Below are positions 34,026-41,350 of a DNA stretch of 64,000 nucleotides, piece by piece. Origin of the DNA: Neobacillus mesonae (GTDB taxonomy: Bacteria; Bacillota; Bacilli; Bacillales; Cytobacillaceae); NCBI RefSeq assembly GCF_001636315.1, contig NZ_KV440949.1, positions 5,226,084-5,290,083 of the forward strand, written 5' to 3'. The notes under the pieces are model-generated. The model did not search any database, was not told the DNA's origin, and was given only the letters and a program-made list of their open reading frames with translations. The stretch's first letter is position 1; each line of letters opens with the position of its first letter. Made by a program: the position numbers and the translations under genes.

Positions 34026-35399
34026 TTAATTTAATTGGTACTTATCCATTTTGTATTTTAATAATTGTTTGGAAAGGCCAAGGCTTTTTGCTGCATCTGT
34101 TATTTTGCCATTTGTTAAAGATAATTCTTTCACAATGATTTTTTTTTCAAAGTGTTCGACCGCTTCTTTTAATGAATGGATCTTGTTTTCCTGCTGAGTA
34201 ATTTCGGAAGTTCTCCGATAATCCCTTATTCGCTTCGGTATATCATCCAAAGTAATCTTGTCGGATAAAGCATTATTATATGCTGTTTCCACTGCGTTCT
34301 TGAGCTCTCTGATATTCCCTGGCCAGCTATAAGCTTTGAAACACTCCATTACTTCTGGTTCAACATCTTTGATGAAAATATTCATATGATTATTGTAAAA
34401 ATCAATAAAGTTGGTAAGCAGGACCTCAATATCCTCTTTTCTATCGCTTAAACGCGGTAAATCAATTTGAACAACCCCTAAACGATAATAAAGGTCCTCC
34501 CGAAGTCTCTTTTCCGCCACTAACTTATCAGGATCCTCATTGGTTGCTGAAATCACTCTGATGTCGACACTGATATTTTTGCTGCCGCCTACTCTCCGAA
34601 TCATTTTTTCCTCAATGGCTTTTAAGAGCTTAACCTGAAGATAATAATCCAAAGAATTGATTTCATCTAAAAACAACGTCCCGCCATCAGCTTGTTCAAA
34701 TAAGCCGATACTGTCAACAGCTCCCGTAAAACTCCCTTTTACCGTGCCAAACAAAGTACTTTCAATCAAATTAGGCGGTATCGCCCCACAGTTTAGTGAA
34801 ATAAACGGCCCGCCAAATCGATTGCTTAAATTATGGATTGACTGTGCGACCATTTCTTTACCAGTCCCTGTTTGTCCATAAATTAAGACAGTTGAGTCTG
34901 TTTTTGAAATTTTTTTTATTTTTTCTTTTATGGCTTCCATTCTTGGATTAGCTGTAATGATATTATCAATGGTGTAAATAGTATTATTTTTTCGAAAAAC
35001 TTTGTGACTGGCAATTTTAGCTAAGGATTGAATGTTTTCTTTTGAAAAAAAATGTTTCGAGAATTCAATGGTACCAATAATTTGATTGTTTTCTATGATT
35101 GGATAGGTAGAATTTACTGAAACCAAACGATTTCCGCTTTTTGTGATTAATTCTTGTTGCACATTACAAATGGCAGTCCCTGTTTTTAAGACATTCATAA
35201 TCGTACTATTTTCATGCGTTAGATCTTTGTAGTACGAAGTGACATGTTTTCCCATAAATTCTTCGGGTCTGACTGCCATTTCCTTAAGAACGTTTAAATC
35301 CGCTAAATCATAAAAAAGAATAACTCCATTTTCATCAGTTATTAAAATATTGTCATAATCGGAAATATGCTTAAAATCTTCAAAATTTATTTTCAACAT
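34026..35399 (-). CDS. Sigma-54-dependent activator, RocR-like (PAS-AAA+-HTH)
   Basis: A 457-residue enhancer-binding protein. An N-terminal PAS-type sensor (about 10-120) is followed by an AAA+ domain (about 145-375) with Walker A YGQTGTGKE, the sigma-54-contacting loop as GSFTGA (usual form GAFTGA), Walker B LFLDEINS and the arginine finger region REDLYYRL. A Fis-type helix-turn-helix closes the protein (about 425-457, ITDAAKSLGLSKQLLKYKMDK). It has the length and order of RocR, the activator of arginine and ornithine catabolism in B. subtilis. It lies between brnQ and rocD-rocA, both of which have sigma-54 promoters. The PAS ligand would be ornithine, citrulline or a branched-chain compound by inference. 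Confidence 0.87.
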   Translation of the reverse strand: MLKINFEDFKHISDYDNILITDENGVILFYDLADLNVLKEMAVRPEEFMGKHVTSYYKDLTHENSTIMNVLKTGTAICNVQQELITKSGNRLVSVNSTYPIIENNQIIGTIEFSKHFFSKENIQSLAKIASHKVFRKNNTIYTIDNIITANPRMEAIKEKIKKISKTDSTVLIYGQTGTGKEMVAQSIHNLSNRFGGPFISLNCGAIPPNLIESTLFGTVKGSFTGAVDSIGLFEQADGGTLFLDEINSLDYYLQVKLLKAIEEKMIRRVGGSKNISVDIRVISATNEDPDKLVAEKRLREDLYYRLGVVQIDLPRLSDRKEDIEVLLTNFIDFYNNHMNIFIKDVEPEVMECFKAYSWPGNIRELKNAVETAYNNALSDKITLDDIPKRIRDYRRTSEITQQENKIHSLKEAVEHFEKKIIVKELSLTNGKITDAAKSLGLSKQLLKYKMDKYQLN

Positions 35400-35514
35400 T
35401 TTCCCCTCCTATCCTATATAAAGGAAGGACATTGTCCTACTATTACTTGCAATGGATGTTAGCAATTCAAGTATATAGTATTACAAAATCAAATGAAATA
35501 AGCATCGATATAGA

Positions 35515-35545
35515 AAAAAACTCTTTCCGAGACCGGAAAGAGTCC
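35515..35545 (-). terminator. Terminator of the rocA-rocD operon
   Basis: Stem CTCTTTCCG (35521-35529) with CGGAAAGAG (35534-35542) followed on the minus strand by TTTTTTT, just after the rocD stop. Confidence 0.85.
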
Positions 35546-35564
35546 GTATTGTATTCAAAAGGTC

Positions 35565-36767
35565 TTATGCTAATACTTCTTTAATTTTCTCAACTGCCCA
35601 GTCAATTTCTTCTTTTGTAATAATAAGAGGTGGAGCAAAACGGATCACAGTATCATGTGTTTCTTTACATAATAGTCCTTTGTCCTTTAACTGTTCACAA
35701 TAAGGTCTTGCTTCTTCTGTTAGTTCAACTCCAATAAACAAGCCTTTTCCTCTAATTTCTTTAATCGCTGGATTGTTTATTGCTCTTAATTGCTCAAGGA
35801 AGTAATTTCCTAATTCTAATGAGCGCTCAGCCAGTTTTTCCTCTTCAATGACTTCAAGGGCTGCAATGGAAACGGCACATGCAAGCGGGTTACCGCCAAA
35901 AGTAGAACCGTGTGAACCTGGGTTAAATACGCCAAGAATATCGGAATTTGCTACGACACAGGAAATTGGGAACACGCCGCCGCCAAGTGCTTTTCCTAAG
36001 ATCAGCATATCCGGCTCAATTCCTTCCCACTCGTAAGCAAACATTTTGCCCGTACGTCCAAGACCAGCTTGAATTTCGTCGCAAATGAAGAGTACGTTGT
36101 TTTCTTTACATAAATCAGAAGCTGCCTTTAAGAATCCTGCTGGTGGAACGATAATTCCTGCTTCGCCTTGGATTGGCTCAAGTAAAAATGCTGCTGTGTT
36201 TGGAGTGATTGCCGCTTTTAATGCTTCAAGATCGCCGTAAGGAATTAATTTAATTCCTGGCAGCATTGGACCGAAGCCGCGCTTATATTCAGGATCAGAT
36301 GATAACGATACAGCCCCCATTGTACGACCGTGGAAGTTGCCGTTGCATGCGATAATTTCAGCTTGATTTTCGGCAATACCTTTAACATCATAACCCCAGC
36401 GGCGGGCAGCTTTAAGAGCTGTTTCAACTGCTTCTGCACCAGTGTTCATTGGCAGAGCCATGTTTTTATTGGTTATCTTACAAACTTTCTCATACCATGT
36501 TCCAAGCTGGTCATTATGGAATGCACGTGAAGTAAGTGTTACCTTATCTGCCTGATCTTTTAAAGCTTGAATAATTTTTGGATGACGGTGTCCTTGGTTT
36601 ACAGCGGAATATGCACTTAGCATATCCATGTAACGAGTGCCTTCCGGGCTTTCTACCCAAACACCCTCTGCCTTGGAAATAACGATTGGCAGTGGATAAT
36701 AGTTATTTGCACCGTATTTTTGTGTTTGTTCAATAATTTCTGTTGTTTTTGAAGTTGTCATAGTCAT
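35565..36767 (-). CDS. rocD: Ornithine aminotransferase
   Basis: A 400-residue class III PLP aminotransferase with the ornithine-specific layout: KYGANNYYPLPIVISKAEGVWV, the NTGAEAVETALKAAR cofactor region, the CDEIQAGLGRTG strand and the PLP lysine in ILGKALGGGVFP. It converts ornithine and 2-oxoglutarate to glutamate-5-semialdehyde and glutamate. Its product is the substrate of RocA, encoded just upstream in the same operon. GGGAG lies seven bases before the ATG. The operon is driven by the sigma-54 promoter at 38427-38443. Confidence 0.94.
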   Translation of the reverse strand: MTMTTSKTTEIIEQTQKYGANNYYPLPIVISKAEGVWVESPEGTRYMDMLSAYSAVNQGHRHPKIIQALKDQADKVTLTSRAFHNDQLGTWYEKVCKITNKNMALPMNTGAEAVETALKAARRWGYDVKGIAENQAEIIACNGNFHGRTMGAVSLSSDPEYKRGFGPMLPGIKLIPYGDLEALKAAITPNTAAFLLEPIQGEAGIIVPPAGFLKAASDLCKENNVLFICDEIQAGLGRTGKMFAYEWEGIEPDMLILGKALGGGVFPISCVVANSDILGVFNPGSHGSTFGGNPLACAVSIAALEVIEEEKLAERSLELGNYFLEQLRAINNPAIKEIRGKGLFIGVELTEEARPYCEQLKDKGLLCKETHDTVIRFAPPLIITKEEIDWAVEKIKEVLA

Positions 36768-36841
36768 ATTGTTTCTCCCTTCAAGGATTATCTATAGGTG
36801 GAGAGTTTCAACTGAAACCCTCCGTCCCCTTTGTTCATTTA

Positions 36842-38386
36842 TTATAGTTGTTCTCCAACTGATTTTGCTTGCATATGAAGCAGCAGATAGTCAGGACCGC
36901 CAGCTTTTGAATCTGTACCTGACATATTGAAGCCGCCAAATGGCTGATAACCGACAATTGCAGCCGTACATCCACGATTAATATAAAGGTTACCTACATG
37001 GTATTGCTGTTTCGCCTTCTCAATATGCTCGCGGTTATTGGAAATAAAGGCGCCTGTTAAACCATAATCTGTGTTATTGGCAATTTCCATTAGGTGGTCA
37101 AAGTCACGTGCTTTAGAGAATGCGAGTACTGGCCCAAAAATTTCTTCTTTCATCAAACGGGCATTTTGATCAAGGTCAGCGAAAATGGTCGGTTGAATGA
37201 AGTACCCTTTTGAGTCATCGCCTTCACCGCCAGTCATTAATCGGCCTTCCTGCTTACCAATTTCAATATAACCCATAATTTTCTTAAATGACTTGTCATC
37301 GATAACTGGGCCCATATAGTTTGCTTGGTCAAATGGATTACCGACAGTAAATGTTTTTGTTAATGCAACTGCTTTTTCAAGTACTTCATCATAAATATCC
37401 TGGTGAACAATGGCACGTGAACCTGCCGAACATTTTTGACCAGAGAAACCAAAGGCAGAATAAACAATGCTTTCAGCAGCCATATCTGTATCAGCATCTT
37501 TATCCACTACAACGGCGTCTTTTCCGCCCATTTCAGCAATAACACGTTTTAGCCAAATTTGTCCAGGCTGAACCTTAGCTGCACGTTCGTAAATGCGGCA
37601 GCCAACTTCGCGTGAACCAGTGAATGATACGAAACGGGTTTTTGGATGATCAACAAGATAATCACCAATTTCTGCTCCGCTTCCAGGTACAAAGTTAAGT
37701 ACGCCTTCTGGAAGACCAGCTTCCTTCATAAGTTCAACAAATTTAGCAGCAATAACAGGTGTTGAGTTAGCTGGTTTTAAAAGGACTGTGTTACCAGAAA
37801 CAATTGCCGCAACTGTCGTTCCTGCCATGATGGCTAATGGGAAGTTGAATGGTGAAATAATAATGCCAACTCCAAGCGGCACATAGATATATTCATTATG
37901 CTGTCCATCCCCTTGTGCTACTGGGAAGCCATCTTTAATGCGGAGCATTTGTCTCCCGTAGTACTCAAGAAAATCGATTGCTTCTGCAGTATCAGCATCA
38001 GCTTCTTTCCATGGCTTTCCTGCTTCCTTTACCATGTAGCTTGAGAATTCATGCTTACGACGGCGAAGCATCGCTGCTGCACGGAAGAGAATATTGGCAC
38101 GGTGCTCAGGGCGCCATGTTTTCCAAGTTTCAAAGGTTGATAGAGCGGCTTGCATTGCTTTTTCAGCTAACTCTTGGTCAGCCATTGATACGCGGCCAAT
38201 TACTTCATCTTTATTTGCTGGATTAATGGACGTAATTTTTTTATCAGTTGTAATTGCTTCCCCGCCAATGATTACAGGGTATTCTTTTCCTAATTGGGTT
38301 TCAACAAAGCTTAATGCATCTTGAAATGCCTGTTTATTTTTTTCTTCAGCAAAATTTGTTAGTGGTTCATGTGTATAAGGTTTCAT
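36842..38386 (-). CDS. rocA: L-glutamate gamma-semialdehyde dehydrogenase
   Basis: A 514-residue aldehyde dehydrogenase of the RocA/PutC type that oxidises 1-pyrroline-5-carboxylate (glutamate semialdehyde) to glutamate. It shows the long N-terminal region YTHEPLTNFAEEKNKQAF, ISPFNFPLAIMAG, the catalytic Glu in VIAEMGGKDAVVV and the catalytic Cys in GFSGQKCSAGSR. It is first in an operon with rocD, together carrying ornithine to glutamate. AAGGAGGATACTTAC precedes the ATG. It has a perfect sigma-54 promoter and probable activator sites upstream. Confidence 0.94.
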   Translation of the reverse strand: MKPYTHEPLTNFAEEKNKQAFQDALSFVETQLGKEYPVIIGGEAITTDKKITSINPANKDEVIGRVSMADQELAEKAMQAALSTFETWKTWRPEHRANILFRAAAMLRRRKHEFSSYMVKEAGKPWKEADADTAEAIDFLEYYGRQMLRIKDGFPVAQGDGQHNEYIYVPLGVGIIISPFNFPLAIMAGTTVAAIVSGNTVLLKPANSTPVIAAKFVELMKEAGLPEGVLNFVPGSGAEIGDYLVDHPKTRFVSFTGSREVGCRIYERAAKVQPGQIWLKRVIAEMGGKDAVVVDKDADTDMAAESIVYSAFGFSGQKCSAGSRAIVHQDIYDEVLEKAVALTKTFTVGNPFDQANYMGPVIDDKSFKKIMGYIEIGKQEGRLMTGGEGDDSKGYFIQPTIFADLDQNARLMKEEIFGPVLAFSKARDFDHLMEIANNTDYGLTGAFISNNREHIEKAKQQYHVGNLYINRGCTAAIVGYQPFGGFNMSGTDSKAGGPDYLLLHMQAKSVGEQL

Positions 38387-38426
38387 GTAAGTATCCTCCT
38401 TGTATTTCCATTCCGTTTAAATATTA

Positions 38427-38443
38427 TGCAAGTATCGTGCCAA
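38427..38443 (-). promoter_or_regulatory. Sigma-54 promoter of rocA-rocD
   Basis: On the minus strand TTGGCACGATACTTGCA matches the sigma-54 consensus exactly. It places transcription near 38415, about 30 bases ahead of the rocA ATG. Confidence 0.9.
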
Positions 38444-38482
38444 CATTAGAAACCTTATAGAATAAGTTTTTTGTTTCTGCGT

Positions 38483-38542
38483 GCAAAATATTTTGGCGCA
38501 AAATTTTTGTAGTGTTTCGAATGAACGCCAAATTATTTTGCG
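38483..38542. promoter_or_regulatory. Candidate upstream activator sites for the sigma-54 activator
   Basis: GCAAAATATTTTGGCG (38483-38498) and CGCCAAATTATTTTGCG (38526-38542) form a near-perfect inverted repeat 40-100 bases upstream of the sigma-54 promoter, the usual place for enhancer-binding proteins. A part of it, CAAAATATTTT, recurs upstream of brnQ. Confidence 0.55.
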
Positions 38543-38550
38543 TTTATTAA

Positions 38551-38587
38551 AAGAAGACTCCCATATATATAAATGGAAGTCTTCTTT
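38551..38587. terminator. Terminator of the small gene at 38593
   Basis: Stem AAGAAGACT (38551-38559) with AGTCTTCTT (38578-38586), with T-rich DNA following on the minus strand. Confidence 0.75.
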
Positions 38588-38592
38588 GTACT

Positions 38593-38838
38593 TTAGCTGA
38601 TTTGTTCTTCATTTTCGGTGTTTAATAATGCTTTTTTATTCGGTACTATTGTAAGATTTGATCGTTTCAATAAATAATTAAAATGGTCGATTGGCATGGC
38701 TCCGTGTCCTTTGCCGTCTCCTAGTGTGAATTGCACCGTTGTCCCGTTATTGGTAACAACGGTCATTGAATCAGCGTGGTTATAGTAGCCTTGTATACCT
38801 TGAGAAATTTGAAACTTTGTACCTTCTACAATCGACAT
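38593..38838 (-). CDS. Small protein, function unknown
   Basis: An 81-residue, probably cytosolic protein with a beta-rich first half (GTKFQISQGIQGYYNHADSMTVVTNNG) and a helical second half. I do not recognise it. AAAGGAGAGACGTA precedes the ATG at 38838; a frame to 38859 is less likely. It is 68 bases downstream of the FeoB permease part, on the same strand, and could be at the end of the feo transcript. Confidence 0.6.
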   Translation of the reverse strand: MSIVEGTKFQISQGIQGYYNHADSMTVVTNNGTTVQFTLGDGKGHGAMPIDHFNYLLKRSNLTIVPNKKALLNTENEEQIS

Positions 38839-38906
38839 TACGTCTCTCCTTTGGTTCATTTTTCCTCAACAAGTATTTCCTTTTTAGATTAAAAAATACC
38901 TATTTT

Positions 38907-40280
38907 TTAAACCCAGCCAAACAACCGCACTGTTTGTGTAATAATGAGCGGAATAATAATAGCGATAGCCGTCGGGATGATGAATGCCATGAAGGTCCAT
39001 TTTTTACTTTTAGTTTCCTTATATATATTGACCAATGTCGTCCCGCATGGATAATGGAGCAGCGAGAACAGCATCATATTTAAGGCGGTGAGCCATGTCC
39101 AGCCATGGTCGACAAATATTTTCTTTAAGTCCACCATACTGTTGACTTCTGTTAAGGAACCGGTTGACAAATATCCCATTAATAAAATTGGAAGGACAAT
39201 TTCATTCGCCGGTAATCCTAAGATAAAAGCCATCATAATATACCCGTCTAATCCAAGCAGTTTGCCAAATGGATCTAAGAAATGGACGGCATGGAGTAAT
39301 ATACTTGTTTCCCCAATGTAAATATTAGCAAAGACCCAGGTTAAAATTGCTGCCGGTGCTGCAACCTTTACGGCACGAACAAGCACAGACCATGATTTTG
39401 TAGCTGATGCCCTTATCACCGTATCAAATATTTTTGGTTTCCGATATGGCGGCAGTTCCAATGTATAATGGGTTGGAATCCCACGGAGAGCCGTTTTCGA
39501 AAGTGCCCATGAAACAAAGAAGGTCACAATAATTCCAAAAAGAACAATGCCGACCAAAATTCCCGTTGTCACCAGAGACTTCATTCCGCCGCTAAAACCA
39601 GCCGCCATAAATAATGAAGCAAATACAATCAGTGTCCCCCAGCGCCCATTACACGGAACAAAGTTATTGGTCAAGATCGCCAGCATCCGCTCACGTGGTG
39701 ATTCAATGATTCTAGTTGAAATCACCGCAGCAGCATTACAGCCGAAACCCATTGCCATTGTCAGCGACTGTTTCCCGTGTGCCCCCACCTTTTTGAATAG
39801 GCGGTCCATGTTAAAGGCAACCCTTGGTAGATAGCCGTAATTCTCCAAAAGTGAAAAGGTTGGAAAAAAGATGGCCATCGGCGGCAGCATTACAGCAATC
39901 ACCCAAGTGGTCCCGCGGTATAAACCGAGTACAAGAATTCCATGCAGCCAATCAGGGGCATGTAGAAAAGTAAATATGGCAGTAAGATAGGTTTCCAGCC
40001 AGCCAAAGAAATCAGCTATTAGTGAGGATGGAACATCAGCCCCGGCAATCGTTATATAAAACACAATCCCAAGCATAACCATCATGATTGGAAAGCCGAA
40101 AATCGGTGAAGTGAAAATCGCATCCAGCTTTTCTGTCTTCGTATCCTTTTTGCCCTTCTTATAGGAAATACTTTCCCTGCATAATTGGTGACTGCGCTCG
40201 TATAAATGCTGCACAATGTCATCCCTTAACTGCTTGGTAGACAGCTTTTGAGCTTCAGTGTAAAGCTGGTCAAGACTCAC
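38907..40280 (-). CDS. feoB: FeoB membrane (permease) part, separate polypeptide
   Basis: A 457-residue membrane protein equal to the transport part of FeoB. The linker helix LYTEAQKLSTKQLRDDIV is followed by two Gate/nucleoside-recognition repeats (TTWVIAVMLPPMAIFFPTFS with FGCNAAAVISTRI, and ILGLPANEIVLPILLMGY) and the conserved PCNGRWGTL and YPCGTTLV cysteines. It moves ferrous iron across the membrane, with the GTPase encoded separately. The GTG start follows the TAA stop of the GTPase immediately and in the same frame. AAAGGGGG lies eight bases before the GTG, so it is a designed second start and not just a broken gene. Confidence 0.85.
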   Translation of the reverse strand: MSLDQLYTEAQKLSTKQLRDDIVQHLYERSHQLCRESISYKKGKKDTKTEKLDAIFTSPIFGFPIMMVMLGIVFYITIAGADVPSSLIADFFGWLETYLTAIFTFLHAPDWLHGILVLGLYRGTTWVIAVMLPPMAIFFPTFSLLENYGYLPRVAFNMDRLFKKVGAHGKQSLTMAMGFGCNAAAVISTRIIESPRERMLAILTNNFVPCNGRWGTLIVFASLFMAAGFSGGMKSLVTTGILVGIVLFGIIVTFFVSWALSKTALRGIPTHYTLELPPYRKPKIFDTVIRASATKSWSVLVRAVKVAAPAAILTWVFANIYIGETSILLHAVHFLDPFGKLLGLDGYIMMAFILGLPANEIVLPILLMGYLSTGSLTEVNSMVDLKKIFVDHGWTWLTALNMMLFSLLHYPCGTTLVNIYKETKSKKWTFMAFIIPTAIAIIIPLIITQTVRLFGWV

Positions 40281-40973
40281 TTAGGAAACCCCCTTTAACA
40301 CTAGCTGTCTATTAATCTCATCTAATAAGGATTGATCTCCATCCAAAAGACGAAGCGCTACCCATCTTGCCGAAACTTGATTCCCGACAATTTTCCGGAC
40401 TTCGGGTTCAATTTGCTGGATTTTTTGCTCGATTTCCTCTGGATATTGCAATTGTGCCGGGTGGCATTCGATTGCACCAGTCACAATCCGGTCAATCGTA
40501 TCAAGAAGCAGCGGGAAACCGATTTTATTTCTTGCTGAAATTTTTATGACCGGTACTCCGAGCCGATTTGTCAGCAGCCGTTCATTTATCTCAATCCCTT
40601 GGTTCTCCGCAATATCAATTAGGTTGATGCAGATAATCACATTTTTTGTCATTTCCAGCACTTGAAGGGCAAGATTAAGGTTTCTCTCCAAGGAAGTGGC
40701 ATCAAGGACAACAAGTGTTACATCCGGTTTTTCAAACACAATATAATTCCTGGCCACTTCCTCATCCTTTGAGTTGGAAAAAAGGGAATAGGTTCCTGGC
40801 AGGTCAATCAATTGAAATGTTTTGTTTTTGAATTCCACGCTTCCCTGTGCAAGTGAAACGGTTTTGCCGGCCCAATTTCCGGTGTGCTGTCTTAGTCCGG
40901 TTAACGCGTTAAATAAGGTGCTTTTTCCCGTATTCGGATTTCCTGCTAACGCAATCCGATATTCATTCCCCAT
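40281..40973 (-). CDS. feoB: FeoB GTPase part, separate polypeptide
   Basis: A 230-residue small GTPase equal to the N-terminal domain of FeoB: G1 AGNPNTGKST (residues about 9-18), G3 DLPGTYS, a G4-like NLID and the GDI-like helical region to residue 230. It regulates iron transport by the membrane part, which is encoded as the next polypeptide. The start overlaps feoA by 11 bases. The stop TAA is directly followed by the GTG of the permease part. Confidence 0.88.
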   Translation of the reverse strand: MGNEYRIALAGNPNTGKSTLFNALTGLRQHTGNWAGKTVSLAQGSVEFKNKTFQLIDLPGTYSLFSNSKDEEVARNYIVFEKPDVTLVVLDATSLERNLNLALQVLEMTKNVIICINLIDIAENQGIEINERLLTNRLGVPVIKISARNKIGFPLLLDTIDRIVTGAIECHPAQLQYPEEIEQKIQQIEPEVRKIVGNQVSARWVALRLLDGDQSLLDEINRQLVLKGVS

Positions 40974-41217
40974 TTAAAACCAGCTCCCCTTCTATTTTTG
41001 AGCTTTCCTCTTTTCGTAAAGCGATGGTTGTTTGGCTGACACGAAAAGCGATCGGGTCACCCAGCGGACTTTTTCGAACAACTTCCACTATAGCCCCTTT
41101 CACAAAACCTAAATCTAGCAGCCTTCTTCTCATTACACCGTCTAAATGTAATGCGGTTATTTTTATCCTATTTCCTTTTTCGCCATCCACCAGTTTAATA
41201 ATGTTAGGTTGGGCCAT
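40963..41217 (-). CDS. feoA: FeoA-type SH3-like protein
   Basis: An 84-residue FeoA protein, the small cytosolic SH3-like partner of FeoB, with the typical MRRRLLDLGFVKGAIVEVVRKSPLGDPIAFRV. It is thought to tune the GTPase. It is the first gene of the feoA-feoB(GTPase)-feoB(permease) operon. Confidence 0.88.
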   Translation of the reverse strand: MAQPNIIKLVDGEKGNRIKITALHLDGVMRRRLLDLGFVKGAIVEVVRKSPLGDPIAFRVSQTTIALRKEESSKIEGELVLNGE

Positions 41218-41319
41218 TTGTCTTTCCTCCCCCTTAAAATGTTTCCCACGTGCAACTTTTGGTTAATTATATGACATTCGTTAAATTTTTGCCACCATTT
41301 AGCAAAAAAATTTATAAAA

Positions 41320-41350
41320 AAAAGCACGAGCGACTCGTGCTTTTTAGATT
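41320..41350 (-). terminator. Terminator of the helicase gene
   Basis: Stem AAAAGCACGAG (41320-41330) with CTCGTGCTTTT (41334-41344) followed by a T-run on the minus strand. The helicase stop is at its right edge. Confidence 0.85.
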
